The notes under the pieces are model-generated. The model saw only the letters and a list, made by a program, of their open reading frames with translations, did no database searches and was not told the DNA's origin. A program made the translations under genes and the position numbers. From NCBI RefSeq assembly GCF_004336985.1, contig NZ_SJUO01000001.1:620001-684000 (forward strand): 64,000 nucleotides of DNA, in the 5' to 3' direction. The stretch comes from Exiguobacterium sp. SL-9 (lineage in GTDB: Bacteria > Bacillota > Bacilli > Exiguobacteriales > Exiguobacteriaceae). Positions 44,996 to 52,817 of the stretch are shown here, piece after piece. The stretch's first letter is position 1; each line of letters opens with the position of its first letter.

Positions 44996-45355
44996 TGTCC
45001 CAAGAGGGATTCGAACCCCCGACCGACGCCTTAGCTTACCACCATGGCTTTCGCCACCAACTCATGTTGTTTGTAGTCTGGACTATATCTTCACCATTTC
45101 AGGTGCGACACGTGTAGTCTCTACGGAACCTCACGAGCAAATTGCTCCTTCAACGGCTCTACCTCTAAAGAATGACCTTTAGTCCTTCGAACCATCTTGT
45201 CCCCGAAAGGAAATAAGTTTCCTCGGTATTACCATCAGCATCATCTGTTAAGGCTTCACCGATATAGTGTCGTCCACTCTATAGGTTTCTGTTTCCCTAT
45301 AAAGGCTCCTATTTGTCTTGAAGGGCGTTGCTCTATCCAGCTGAGCTATTGGGAC
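44996..45355 (-). tRNA. tRNA-Arg(UCU) interrupted by a group I intron
   Basis: The 5' exon (45355-45321, 35 nt) holds the acceptor strand GTCCCAA, the D arm (GCTC/GAGC) and the 5' side of the anticodon stem ACGCC, then C, T and T34. The 3' exon (45034-44996, 39 nt) begins C35 T36 A A. It continues with GGCGT, the variable loop CGGTC, a T arm with TTCGAAT, TTGGGAC and discriminator A. The joined molecule is a perfect 74-nt cloverleaf with anticodon UCU, nearly the same as the Bacillus tRNA-Arg(UCU) as I recall it. The CCA end is not encoded. The anticodon is split between its first and second base. The gene has its own consensus promoter and terminator. Confidence 0.95.
45035..45320 (-). ncRNA. 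Group I self-splicing intron in tRNA-Arg
   Basis: This 286-nt insertion follows a U (U34) and ends in G, the two fixed splice-site bases of group I introns. P1: exon CTT plus intron C pair with GGAG (about 45309-45306), giving the U-G pair at the cut site. P2: TATAGG with CCTATA. P3: CGACAC (45272-45267) with GTGTCG (45111-45106). P4: CGGT (45261-45258) with ACCG (45227-45224). P7: GACTA (45119-45115) with TAGTC (45085-45081) inside the conserved AAGATATAGTCC. P8: CACC (45105-45102) with GGTG (45095-45092). No endonuclease frame is present. The subgroup is not determined. Confidence 0.92.
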
Positions 45356-45367
45356 ATTGACAAGAAA

Positions 45368-45396
45368 ACTATAATAGAAAAATGGTTTGCTGTCAA
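45368..45396 (-). promoter_or_regulatory. Promoter of the tRNA-Arg gene
   Basis: Perfect TTGACA (45396-45391), a 17-base spacer and TATAGT (45373-45368) on the minus strand. The tRNA 5' end is 12 bases beyond the -10. Confidence 0.9.
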
Positions 45397-45414
45397 TTCC
45401 TTCTTTTCATTCCG

Positions 45415-45927
45415 TTAAAGCTTTCCGCTCACATCGAGATCTTCGACGGCCGAACCGTCCTCCGACCGATAAAAGCGGACGGTTGCCTGCCCGTTCTCAA
45501 GATCGATCAGCGCATACGTCTTGTCACTCCGTCCGCGCGGCATCCGAATCGAGCCCGGGTTCACGTAGAGCACCCCGCCCTCGATCACGGCTCCGGCGAC
45601 ATGCGAGTGGCCGAACAAGACGACGTTCGCCCCGATTTCTTCGGCCCGGTAACGCAATCGGTTCAAGTCGTACTTCACATCGTGGTGATGACCGTGAACG
45701 ATCAGAATCGTCCCTTCAGCCGTCTCCTCGACCCGCTCGAGCGGAAGGTCACCACCAAAGTCGCAATTACCGCGTACCGTTCGATATGGGAGCAAGTGCT
45801 CGTCGACGAGCGCGAGCTGGGAATCCCCACAATGAAACGCGTCGTCGATGTCTTGTTCGTGCCGATTGAAGATGATCGATAGTTCTTCTGTCAATCCGTG
45901 ACTGTCACTGACTACGAGAAAACGCAT
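45415..45927 (-). CDS. YfcE/MJ0936-type metallophosphoesterase
   Basis: This 170-residue calcineurin-like phosphoesterase has the metal motifs VVSDSHG, HCGD, GNCD, VHGHHHDV and FGHSHV in the family order. It corresponds to Bacillus YsnB by sequence type and position after racE-rph-ysnA. The physiological substrate is not known. I use the ATG at 45927 (MRFLVVSD) with GGAGGGG 8 bases upstream; a GTG at 45936 would overlap that site. It is the last gene of the operon and I see no clear terminator before the tRNA promoter. Confidence 0.9.
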   Translation of the reverse strand: MRFLVVSDSHGLTEELSIIFNRHEQDIDDAFHCGDSQLALVDEHLLPYRTVRGNCDFGGDLPLERVEETAEGTILIVHGHHHDVKYDLNRLRYRAEEIGANVVLFGHSHVAGAVIEGGVLYVNPGSIRMPRGRSDKTYALIDLENGQATVRFYRSEDGSAVEDLDVSGKL

Positions 45928-45932
45928 ACAGG

Positions 45933-46523
45933 TCACCCCTCCATAAACGGAATAATTTCTGCCTCTAACTTTCGTAATGCTTGGCCGCGGTGACTGACCG
46001 CCGCCTTTTCGTCGCGCTCAAGTTCTGCTGCTGTTTTGTGAAGTGACGGAACGATGAAGAGCGGGTCGTAACCGAAACCGTTCTCCCCGTGCGGCGCGTA
46101 GCCGATTGTCCCTTCGATTGTGCCGCGAACCGTCAACGTCTCTCCTGATGGTTTGGCGAGACAGAGGGCACAAACGAAACGGGCCGTCCGATCTGTAGCT
46201 CCGTTCAACTTCTCGAGAAGAAGCGCGTTGTTCGCCTCGTCCGACTTCTCCGGTCCGGCGAAACGGGCCGAATAGACACCAGGTGCCCCGTCGAGCGCAT
46301 CGACTTCGAGCCCTGAATCATCGGCGAGGACGGCGTGGCCGAAATAGCGAGCCGCCTCCGTCGCCTTCAGCTCGGCGTTCGCTTCGAACGTCGTGCCCGT
46401 CTCGTCCGTCTCAGGTGCGTCCGGATAATCTAACAGTGATTCGACGTCAAAACCGAGCGGTGTGAGCATCCCTTCGATTTCTGCGACTTTTCCTTTGTTG
46501 CGTGTTGCGACAATGAGTTTCAT
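45933..46523 (-). CDS. rdgB: dITP/XTP pyrophosphatase (RdgB/HAM1 family)
   Basis: The enzyme removes non-canonical purine nucleotides such as dITP and XTP from the pool. The 196 residues contain [10 protein letters not shown], the [21 protein letters not shown] motif, [11 protein letters not shown] and SHRGQAL at the end. The ATG at 46523 has GGAGGAAAC upstream and overlaps the rph stop by 4 bases. It corresponds to ysnA in Bacillus, in the same order. Confidence 0.96.
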   Translation of the reverse strand: MKLIVATRNKGKVAEIEGMLTPLGFDVESLLDYPDAPETDETGTTFEANAELKATEAARYFGHAVLADDSGLEVDALDGAPGVYSARFAGPEKSDEANNALLLEKLNGATDRTARFVCALCLAKPSGETLTVRGTIEGTIGYAPHGENGFGYDPLFIVPSLHKTAAELERDEKAAVSHRGQALRKLEAEIIPFMEG

Positions 46524-47275
46524 GTTGTTTCCTCCAATTGTTCCCCGACATACCACCACGAGGCACCGAGCGCGTCTTCTGCTGCTTTGAACAGCGTCTC
46601 GATCCCGCTTTGGGCCATGTGGAGCATCTCGTTCATCTCGAGCAACGTGAACGTCGCTTCTTCCCCTGTCCCTTGCACTTCGACGAAGCGACCGCTCGCC
46701 GTCATGACGACGTTCATGTCGACCTCGGCCGCCGCATCTTCTTCGTAGTTCAAGTCGAGGAGCAGTTCGTCGGTCCGTCCGACCGAGATGGCGGCGATGC
46801 CCTCTTTGATCGGCGTGTCGTCGAGCTTACCTTGACGGATGAGCGCATCGACCGCGAGGACGAGGGCGCAGAAACCACCCGTGATGGAAGCCGTACGCGT
46901 CCCGCCATCGGCTTGGATGACATCACAGTCGATCCAAATCGTGCGCTCACCAAGACGTTCTAAGTCAACGACCGAGCGGAGCGCGCGCGAGATCAACCGT
47001 TGAATTTCCATCGTCCGGCCCGACTGTTTGCCGCGGACCGATTCGCGGACCGTACGGTTGCCGGTCGCGCGTGGAAGCATGGAATACTCGGCGTTGATCC
47101 AGCCTTGTTTCTTGCCGCGCAAGAAGTTCGGGACCCGTTCTTCGACGGTCGCCGTACAGATGACTTTCGTATCACCGATCGAGATGAGGACCGACCCTTC
47201 CGCATGTTTGTTCACATGGGGGACGATCTCGACGGGCCGGAGCTCGTCATGTTTTCGTTCGTTACGCATCGACAC
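46520..47275 (-). CDS. rph: Ribonuclease PH
   Basis: RNase PH is a phosphate-dependent 3'-5' exoribonuclease that trims tRNA 3' ends. The 251 residues contain [42 protein letters not shown] and [12 protein letters not shown] at 47275 has AGAGG six bases upstream; the ATG two codons in is an alternative. It overlaps the end of racE by 14 bases. Because the tRNA-Arg nearby encodes no CCA, 3' trimming followed by CCA addition would be needed there. Confidence 0.96.
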   Translation of the reverse strand: MSMRNERKHDELRPVEIVPHVNKHAEGSVLISIGDTKVICTATVEERVPNFLRGKKQGWINAEYSMLPRATGNRTVRESVRGKQSGRTMEIQRLISRALRSVVDLERLGERTIWIDCDVIQADGGTRTASITGGFCALVLAVDALIRQGKLDDTPIKEGIAAISVGRTDELLLDLNYEEDAAAEVDMNVVMTASGRFVEVQGTGEEATFTLLEMNEMLHMAQSGIETLFKAAEDALGASWWYVGEQLEETT

Positions 47276-48068
47276 CGGACACCTCTACTTTCTCCGCTTT
47301 CACGGGCTGACCGAGCCATTCTGTCGCGAGACGGTCAAAGATGACGACATCCCCCGTCGCATAAAACTGATGCGCCGGGACCGTGTCGAGGTCGTTCTCA
47401 AGCTCTTTAAAGTCAAGGATGGCCGCCACTTCGAGCGCTGTCTCATCACCGGACGAGATCAAGTGGACGTCTGGTCCGACGACGTCTTGAATGACCGGCG
47501 CGAGTAGCGGATAGTGGGTGCACCCAAGGATGAGTGTGTCCATCTCGGACGACTGGAGCGGACGAATCGTCTCAGCGACGATGTCGCGGACACGTTCTCC
47601 GTCTAGTTCGCCGGCCTCGACGAGCGGAACGAACGGCGGACAGGCGAGCGAATACACATCGATTTCGCCGGCCACGTGCCGGAGTGCCGTCTCGTACGAG
47701 TTACTCTCGATCGTCATCTTCGTGCCGATGACGCCGATATGTTTATTGCGCGTCCCTTTGACGGCCGCCCGGGCTCCCGGGTCGATGACCCCGATGACCG
47801 GGATGTTGAGGCGTTTGCGCGCCTCTTTCAAGACGACCGCTGTCGCCGTGTTACAGGCGATGACGATCATCTTCACGTTTTTACTTAACAGGAACTCGAT
47901 CAGTTCCCATGTATAGGCTTCAATCTCATCGTGCGGGCGCGGGCCGTACGGGCACCGTTCCGTGTCGCCGATATAGATGATTTCTTCTTTCGGTAGTTGG
48001 CGCATCAGTTCTTTGACCACCGTCAAGCCGCCAACTCCTGAATCGAGTACTCCAATCGCTCGTTTCAT
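47262..48068 (-). CDS. racE: Glutamate racemase
   Basis: The enzyme makes D-glutamate for peptidoglycan. The 268 residues contain [12 protein letters not shown], the first catalytic cysteine in IACNTATAV and the second in [18 protein letters not shown] after GDTERCP is typical. I use the ATG at 48068 ([10 protein letters not shown]) with GGAAGTGATG upstream. It heads the racE-rph-rdgB-ysnB operon. The Bacillus gerM gene of this locus is missing. Confidence 0.95.
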   Translation of the reverse strand: MKRAIGVLDSGVGGLTVVKELMRQLPKEEIIYIGDTERCPYGPRPHDEIEAYTWELIEFLLSKNVKMIVIACNTATAVVLKEARKRLNIPVIGVIDPGARAAVKGTRNKHIGVIGTKMTIESNSYETALRHVAGEIDVYSLACPPFVPLVEAGELDGERVRDIVAETIRPLQSSEMDTLILGCTHYPLLAPVIQDVVGPDVHLISSGDETALEVAAILDFKELENDLDTVPAHQFYATGDVVIFDRLATEWLGQPVKAEKVEVSGVDA

Positions 48069-48140
48069 GATCATCACTTCCATTCCCATCTATCTTACCA
48101 AAAAAGCCGATTGTGAAAAAGAAACGGTCTCGTGACAAAC

Positions 48141-48174
48141 AAAAAAGACGAGGTAGCCGATTGGCCGCCTCGTC
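48141..48174 (-). terminator. Terminator of the HPr gene
   Basis: GACGAGGCGGCC and GGCTACCTCGTC pair around AATC on the minus strand, followed by TTTTTT. It starts about 10 bases after the stop. Confidence 0.92.
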
Positions 48175-48184
48175 CATTGCTCAA

Positions 48185-48448
48185 TTACTGAGCAAGACCT
48201 TCGCTTGTGAGCATGTCAGAAAGCGTGTTAATCGCTTCTTCTGCATCGTCACCAGCTGCAGTGATTTTGATTGTAGAATCTTTTGCGATTCCGAGTGAAA
48301 GTACACCCATGATCGACTTGAGGTTTACTGTCTTACCGTTGTACTCAAGGTTAATATCTGATTGGAATTTAGAAGCTGTGTTTACCAACTGTGTAGCTGG
48401 ACGAGCGTGAATTCCTGAATCTGCAACGACTGTGAACGTTTTTTCCAT
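48185..48448 (-). CDS. Phosphocarrier protein HPr
   Basis: The 87-residue protein matches HPr in length. It has the active histidine in SGIHARPAT (position 15) and the regulatory serine in [11 protein letters not shown] (position 46). The histidine separates it from Crh, which has glutamine there. HPr passes phosphate from enzyme I to PTS transporters and, as HPr-Ser-P, serves catabolite repression. No ptsI follows, unlike the usual ptsHI operon, and it ends in a strong terminator. The gene may therefore be an isolated ptsH or a second copy. The start at 48448 is chosen by homology; GGGAG lies about 12 bases upstream. Confidence 0.88.
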   Translation of the reverse strand: MEKTFTVVADSGIHARPATQLVNTASKFQSDINLEYNGKTVNLKSIMGVLSLGIAKDSTIKITAAGDDAEEAINTLSDMLTSEGLAQ

Positions 48449-48519
48449 GACGTGATGGTCTCCCTTCAAATTTCAATTCTACAGGTGAACCCGCAGAATA
48501 ATTGTTTGTGAACTCATTA

Positions 48520-48960
48520 TCAAATGATAGCGGATTCGCAAAAATTCTGCAAGCGATTTTTATATTCTGGAGTCCATTCGATCGGACGCCCGGATTTCGA
48601 CAAGTGTACGAGGCTCGTACGTCCCGCGAACATGAGTTGGTCTCCATCATATGCCCCGTAATGAATATCACATGAAGTGTTTCCGACCGTCAAGACATTG
48701 GCATACACCTTGATCGACTGGCGCGGCATCACTTGGCGAACATAGTCGCACTGGGCATCCGCCACGACGACGAACCCGTCTTGCAACGAAAATCCTGTCT
48801 CCTCTAGCAACTCAATTCGTGCATCTTCGAAATAGATGAACGGAATTGTGTTATTCATGTGACCGTACGGGTCGCACTCCGAGAATCGGACTTTGACATC
48901 TAGCGCGACCCCTGCTCTGACACGTGTTTCCCAATCGGCTTCCCGGAAGTACTTCGTCAT
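48520..48960 (-). CDS. Acyl-CoA thioesterase-like protein (YsmA type)
   Basis: The 146-residue single-domain hotdog protein has the 4-hydroxybenzoyl-CoA thioesterase signature VRFSECDPYGHMNNTIPFIYFEDAR in its first third (only the key Asp and His in the DPYGHMNN part are catalytic candidates). It lies 9 bases after sdhB. Bacillus ysmA stands in the same place, so it is likely the counterpart. The natural thioester is unknown. Confidence 0.82.
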   Translation of the reverse strand: MTKYFREADWETRVRAGVALDVKVRFSECDPYGHMNNTIPFIYFEDARIELLEETGFSLQDGFVVVADAQCDYVRQVMPRQSIKVYANVLTVGNTSCDIHYGAYDGDQLMFAGRTSLVHLSKSGRPIEWTPEYKNRLQNFCESAII

Positions 48961-48969
48961 CCGTAGCCC

Positions 48970-49770
48970 TTACGCCTCGACCGCAGAACCGGTGCGGCCT
49001 TTATCGCTACCGAAGAACGACTTGAACGAATGAAGCGTCGTCTGACGGTTCATCGCAGCGATCGACGTTGTGAGCGGGATGCCTTTCGGACAAACTTCGA
49101 CACAGTTTTGTGCGTTTCCGCACTGCATGATGCCGCCGTCTTCCATGAGCGCTTCGAGACGGTCCTCCGCGTGGAAGGCGCCGGTCGGATGCGAGTTGAA
49201 GAGACGGACTTGCGAGATCGCGGCCGGTCCGATGAAGTTCGACTTGTCATTGACGTTCGGGCATGCCTCGAGACAGACACCGCACGTCATACATTTCGAT
49301 AGTTCATACGCCCATTGACGTTTGTTCTCTGGCATCCGCGGTCCTGGTCCGAGGTCGTACGTCCCATCGATCGGAACCCATGCCTTCACTTTTTTCAGCG
49401 CGTCGAACATGCGCTGACGGTCGACTTGAAGGTCACGGACGACCGGGAACGTCTTCATCGGTGCAAGACGGATCGGCTGCTCGAGCTTATCGACGAGTGC
49501 CGTACACGATTGGCGCGGCTTGCCGTTGATGATCATCGAGCAGGCACCGCACACTTCTTCGAGACAGTTCATGTCCCAGTTGATCGGTGTCGTCTTGTCC
49601 CCGTTCGCATTGACCGGGTTCCGGCGGATTTCCATCAACGCCGAGATGACGTTCATGTTCGGACGGTAAGGAACGGTGAACTCTTCCGTATAAGCGGCTT
49701 GGTCCGGTCCGTCCTGGCGTTCAATGATAAAACGAATGTCTTTTTGCTCTGCTTGCATCGGCGTCGTCAT
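48970..49770 (-). CDS. sdhB: Succinate dehydrogenase iron-sulfur subunit
   Basis: SdhB carries electrons from the flavin to the membrane haems. The 266 residues contain the 2Fe-2S ligands (CLEEVCGACS and a later C in RQSC), the 4Fe-4S set CMTCGVCLEACP and the 3Fe-4S set with CGNAQNC and CPKG. The N-terminal FIIERQDGPDQ is typical of the Bacillus type. It overlaps the sdhA stop by 4 bases (ATGA). Confidence 0.97.
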   Translation of the reverse strand: MTTPMQAEQKDIRFIIERQDGPDQAAYTEEFTVPYRPNMNVISALMEIRRNPVNANGDKTTPINWDMNCLEEVCGACSMIINGKPRQSCTALVDKLEQPIRLAPMKTFPVVRDLQVDRQRMFDALKKVKAWVPIDGTYDLGPGPRMPENKRQWAYELSKCMTCGVCLEACPNVNDKSNFIGPAAISQVRLFNSHPTGAFHAEDRLEALMEDGGIMQCGNAQNCVEVCPKGIPLTTSIAAMNRQTTLHSFKSFFGSDKGRTGSAVEA

Positions 49771-51524
49771 TTCGTCTTCGCCCCTTTCTTCGAGTAATCC
49801 CGTTTACGTGGCGGGATTAACGAAACGTCGATTTCTTCGAACGAGATATCGACTTCCCCTTCGTTGTAACGTGCCATCGTCGTCTTCATGAAGCGCTCGT
49901 CATCACGTTCCGGGAAGTCCGGTTTGTAATGGGCACCACGGCTCTCGTCGCGTTTCAAAGCGCCAAGCGTGATGACACGCGCGAGGTCGAGCATGTGGTC
50001 GAGCTGTCGGATGAACGATGCCCCTTGGTTGCTCCAGCGGGCCGTATCGGTCGCGGAGATGTTGTTAAAGCGTTCACGAAGCTCACGGAGTTTAAGGTCC
50101 GTCGCCTCGAGCTTGTCGTTGTAACGAACGACCGTGACGTTATCGGTCATGAGTTCGCCGAGCTCACGGTGGATTTGGTAGGCGTTTTCCGTACCCTCCA
50201 TCGCGAGGATGTCGTTGAACCGCTCGATTTCTTCACGTTCGTTGAAGTTGAAGAGCGCTTCTGGCACGCTCTCCGTCGCTTGGTCGAGACCGCGCATATA
50301 GTTGACCGCCGCAGGACCGGCTTCCATTCCGCCGTATACGGCAGACAAGAGCGAGTTCGCACCGAGACGGTTCGCACCATGCATCGAGTAATCGCATTCG
50401 CCGGCTGCGAATAGCCCTGGGATGTTCGTCATTTGATCATAGTCGACCCAGAGTCCGCCCATTGAATAGTGAACGGCCGGGAAGATTTTCATCGGAACTT
50501 TCCGTGGATCATCGCCGACGAACTTCTCGTAAATCTCAAGGATCCCGCCGAGCTTGATGTCGAGCTCTTTCGAATCTTTATGCGAAAGATCGAGGTAGAC
50601 CATGTTCTCGCCGTTGACGCCGAGTTTCTGGTTGACACAGACGTCGAAAATTTCACGCGTCGCGATATCACGCGGCACGAGGTTTCCGTAAGCCGGATAC
50701 TTCTCTTCAAGGAAGTACCATGGCTTGCCGTCTTTATACGTCCAGACACGTCCACCCTCTCCACGTGCCGACTCACTCATGAGACGAAGTTTGTCGTCCC
50801 CTGGGATTGCCGTCGGGTGAATTTGGATGAACTCGCCGTTCGCGTATACCGCACCTTGACGGTAGACCGCTCCAGCCGCTTGACCGGTATTGATGACCGA
50901 GTTCGTCGATTTACCGAAGATGACACCCGGGCCGCCTGTCGCGAGGATGACCGCATCCGATGGGAACGCTTTAATTTCCATCGAGCGTAAATCCTGACAG
51001 ACCGCGCCACGGCAGATGCCTTCTTCGTCGATGATGGCCCGGAGGAACTCCCAGCCCTCATACTTCTCGACGAGACCTTGTGCCTCATAGCGACGGACCT
51101 GCTCGTCTAGCGCGTAGAGGAGCTGTTGTCCGGTCGTCGCGCCGGCATAAGCCGTGCGGTGATGGAGCGTGCCGCCGAAACGACGGAAGTCAAGGAGACC
51201 TTCAGGCGTCCGGTTGAACATGACACCCATCCGGTCGAACATGTGAATGATTTTCGGTGCCGCTTCCGCCATCTTTTGGACCGGCGGTTGGTTGGCGAGG
51301 AAGTCGCCCCCATAAACCGTGTCATCAAAGTGTTGCCAAGGAGAATCCCCTTCCCCTTTCGTGTTGACGGCACCGTTGATGCCGCCTTGTGCACAAACTG
51401 AATGTGAACGCTTGACCGGTACAAGCGAGAATAGTTTTACCGGAACACCCATCTCAGCCGACTTGATTGTCGCCATGAGTCCAGCCAGACCGCCACCGAT
51501 GACGATCAAACTTTGATTTGCCAT
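49767..51524 (-). CDS. sdhA: Succinate dehydrogenase flavoprotein subunit
   Basis: SdhA oxidises succinate with covalently bound FAD. The 585 residues contain VIGGGLAGLMATIK, HSVCAQGGINGA with the FAD-attachment region near TLHHRTAYAG, QIHPTAIPGDDKL and the catalytic arginine region around SESARGEGG. AANRLGANSLLSAVYGG near residue 390 is also present. The ATG at 51524 has GGGGGAAAAG upstream. The subunit order sdhCAB is as in Bacillus. Confidence 0.97.
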   Translation of the reverse strand: MANQSLIVIGGGLAGLMATIKSAEMGVPVKLFSLVPVKRSHSVCAQGGINGAVNTKGEGDSPWQHFDDTVYGGDFLANQPPVQKMAEAAPKIIHMFDRMGVMFNRTPEGLLDFRRFGGTLHHRTAYAGATTGQQLLYALDEQVRRYEAQGLVEKYEGWEFLRAIIDEEGICRGAVCQDLRSMEIKAFPSDAVILATGGPGVIFGKSTNSVINTGQAAGAVYRQGAVYANGEFIQIHPTAIPGDDKLRLMSESARGEGGRVWTYKDGKPWYFLEEKYPAYGNLVPRDIATREIFDVCVNQKLGVNGENMVYLDLSHKDSKELDIKLGGILEIYEKFVGDDPRKVPMKIFPAVHYSMGGLWVDYDQMTNIPGLFAAGECDYSMHGANRLGANSLLSAVYGGMEAGPAAVNYMRGLDQATESVPEALFNFNEREEIERFNDILAMEGTENAYQIHRELGELMTDNVTVVRYNDKLEATDLKLRELRERFNNISATDTARWSNQGASFIRQLDHMLDLARVITLGALKRDESRGAHYKPDFPERDDERFMKTTMARYNEGEVDISFEEIDVSLIPPRKRDYSKKGAKTK

Positions 51525-51540
51525 GAACTTTTCCCCCTAA

Positions 51541-52158
51541 TTACAAGATGCCCGCGAACGTCAAGATTGAACGGATGCCGACAAAAGATAGTGCCAAGAA
51601 GACGGCGCCTGAGACATAGCTCATGAAGCGCTGTGAACGAGGCGACTGTGTGATGCCCCACGTGATGGCAAACGACCAAAGACCGTTCGCGAAGTGGAAC
51701 GTAGCCGAGAGGATCCCGACTATGTAGAAGATGAGCATGAGCGGATTGTCGACGATGTTTTGCATCATCTCCGCGTTCACCTCGACGCCACGCAACTTCG
51801 CCAAGCGCGTTTCCCAAACGTGCCATGCGATGAAGATGACGAGGAAGACGCCCGTGAAGCGTTGGAGCATGTACATCCAGTTGCGGGCGTATGAGTAACG
51901 GTTCGTGTTAATCGAACCGAGAAACGCGTAATACACGCCATACACACCGTGGAAAATCATCGGCAAAGCGATGATGGTTACTTCAAGGAAGTACAAGTAC
52001 GGTAAGCTCTCCATAAATTTTGCTGCCTTGTTGAACGATTCCACCCCATCGACGATATAGTAGTTGACCGACAAGTGAACGATCAAAAACAGGCCGATTG
52101 GAATGACCCCAAGTAGCGAATGGACTTTACGACTGAAGTAGTCACGACGCGTTGCCAT
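51541..52158 (-). CDS. sdhC: Succinate dehydrogenase cytochrome b558 subunit
   Basis: SdhC anchors the enzyme to the membrane and binds two haem b groups. The 205 residues have five membrane helices and histidines in place for haem ligation: KVHSLLGV, IVHLSVNYY, IFHGVYG and IAWHVWETR. FHFANGLWSFAITWG is typical of the Bacillus b558 type. I start at the ATG at 52158 (MATRRDYF) with AAGGGGGAAC upstream; a longer frame to 52305 is not supported. It is the first gene of the sdh operon. Confidence 0.96.
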   Translation of the reverse strand: MATRRDYFSRKVHSLLGVIPIGLFLIVHLSVNYYIVDGVESFNKAAKFMESLPYLYFLEVTIIALPMIFHGVYGVYYAFLGSINTNRYSYARNWMYMLQRFTGVFLVIFIAWHVWETRLAKLRGVEVNAEMMQNIVDNPLMLIFYIVGILSATFHFANGLWSFAITWGITQSPRSQRFMSYVSGAVFLALSFVGIRSILTFAGIL

Positions 52159-52240
52159 TCTAGTTCCCCCTTTGTACGAGCCCTTGGCTCGTTTTGTAAA
52201 TAAAAGCGTTTTCAAATGTAAATATAGCTTTCTGTCTCCT

Positions 52241-52269
52241 ATTCTACTCTTGTGAATTTTGTATGACAA
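52241..52269 (-). promoter_or_regulatory. Promoter of the sdhCAB operon
   Basis: TTGTCA (52269-52264), a 17-base spacer and TAGAAT (52246-52241) on the minus strand. The mRNA leader would be about 75 bases. It is divergent from the yslB promoter. Confidence 0.75.
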
Positions 52270-52313
52270 GACAACCCGACCGATTTGTGACACATTCTTT
52301 TGCAAAATACCCG

Positions 52314-52342
52314 GTGACCAAAAGGCGATTCGTCGTTATAAT
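52314..52342 (+). promoter_or_regulatory. Promoter of yslB
   Basis: GTGACC (52314-52319), a 17-base spacer and a perfect TATAAT (52337-52342), about 30 bases upstream of the gene. Confidence 0.75.
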
Positions 52343-52372
52343 AGTATAGAGAGAATGGAGTGATGGAAGAAG

Positions 52373-52774
52373 ATGGAAACGATGAGCCAACCCACTTTCG
52401 CGATCGAACTGCTTCGCGATTATGTGTTGACGGATTTGCTCGGGGACGACTACGCCCAAGTCATCTATTGGTCGGGCAAACGGGTCGCACGCAAGTTCCC
52501 GGTCATGACGAACGATGAACTGAGCGCCTTCTTTACCGAGGCAGGCTGGGGGCAATTGACGCTCTTGAAAGAAAAAGGAAATAAGTTCTTGTTCGAACTC
52601 ATTCCCCCACCCGCGACCCAAGAAAAGGCAACCGGCTACTTCCAGCTTGAAGCTGGCTTTTTAGCCGAGCAGATTGCCGGTCGTTTCCAATGCGTCGCCG
52701 AGGGCTACGCCGATGTGGCGCGCAAGGCCGTCCAAATCACCGTCCAACTAGACCGAAAAGATACGTATGAATGA
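52373..52774 (+). CDS. YslB family protein (DUF2507)
   Basis: The 133-residue cytosolic protein has FAIELLRDYVLTDLLGDD at the start, YWSGKRVARKFP and a C-terminal V4R-like domain. This fits the DUF2507/YslB family of Firmicutes. Bacillus yslB is the neighbour of sdhC and uvrC, as here. Its function is not established. It ends at a hairpin terminator that reaches into the end of the convergent uvrC. Confidence 0.85.
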   Translation: METMSQPTFAIELLRDYVLTDLLGDDYAQVIYWSGKRVARKFPVMTNDELSAFFTEAGWGQLTLLKEKGNKFLFELIPPPATQEKATGYFQLEAGFLAEQIAGRFQCVAEGYADVARKAVQITVQLDRKDTYE

Positions 52775-52775
52775 C

Positions 52776-52817
52776 GAAGAGCCGATGCGATTGACCGCAC
52801 CGGCTCTTCTTTTTTTA
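52776..52817 (+). terminator. Terminator of yslB
   Basis: GAAGAGCCGATGCG and CGCACCGGCTCTTC pair around ATTGAC, followed by eight T residues. The T run overlaps the stop codon of convergent uvrC. The reverse direction lacks a T run after the stem. Confidence 0.9.

Noticed and set aside
44967-45182. Short plus-strand frame across the tRNA-Arg and intron
   Set aside because: It runs antisense through the tRNA 3' exon and intron core, which are explained by conserved RNA structure.
45035-45320. Insertion sequence or degraded gene inside the tRNA
   Set aside because: There are no terminal repeats, no target duplication and no frame. The group I core pairings explain the insertion fully.
48185-48448. 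Crh rather than HPr
   Set aside because: Crh has glutamine in place of the active histidine; here the histidine is present.
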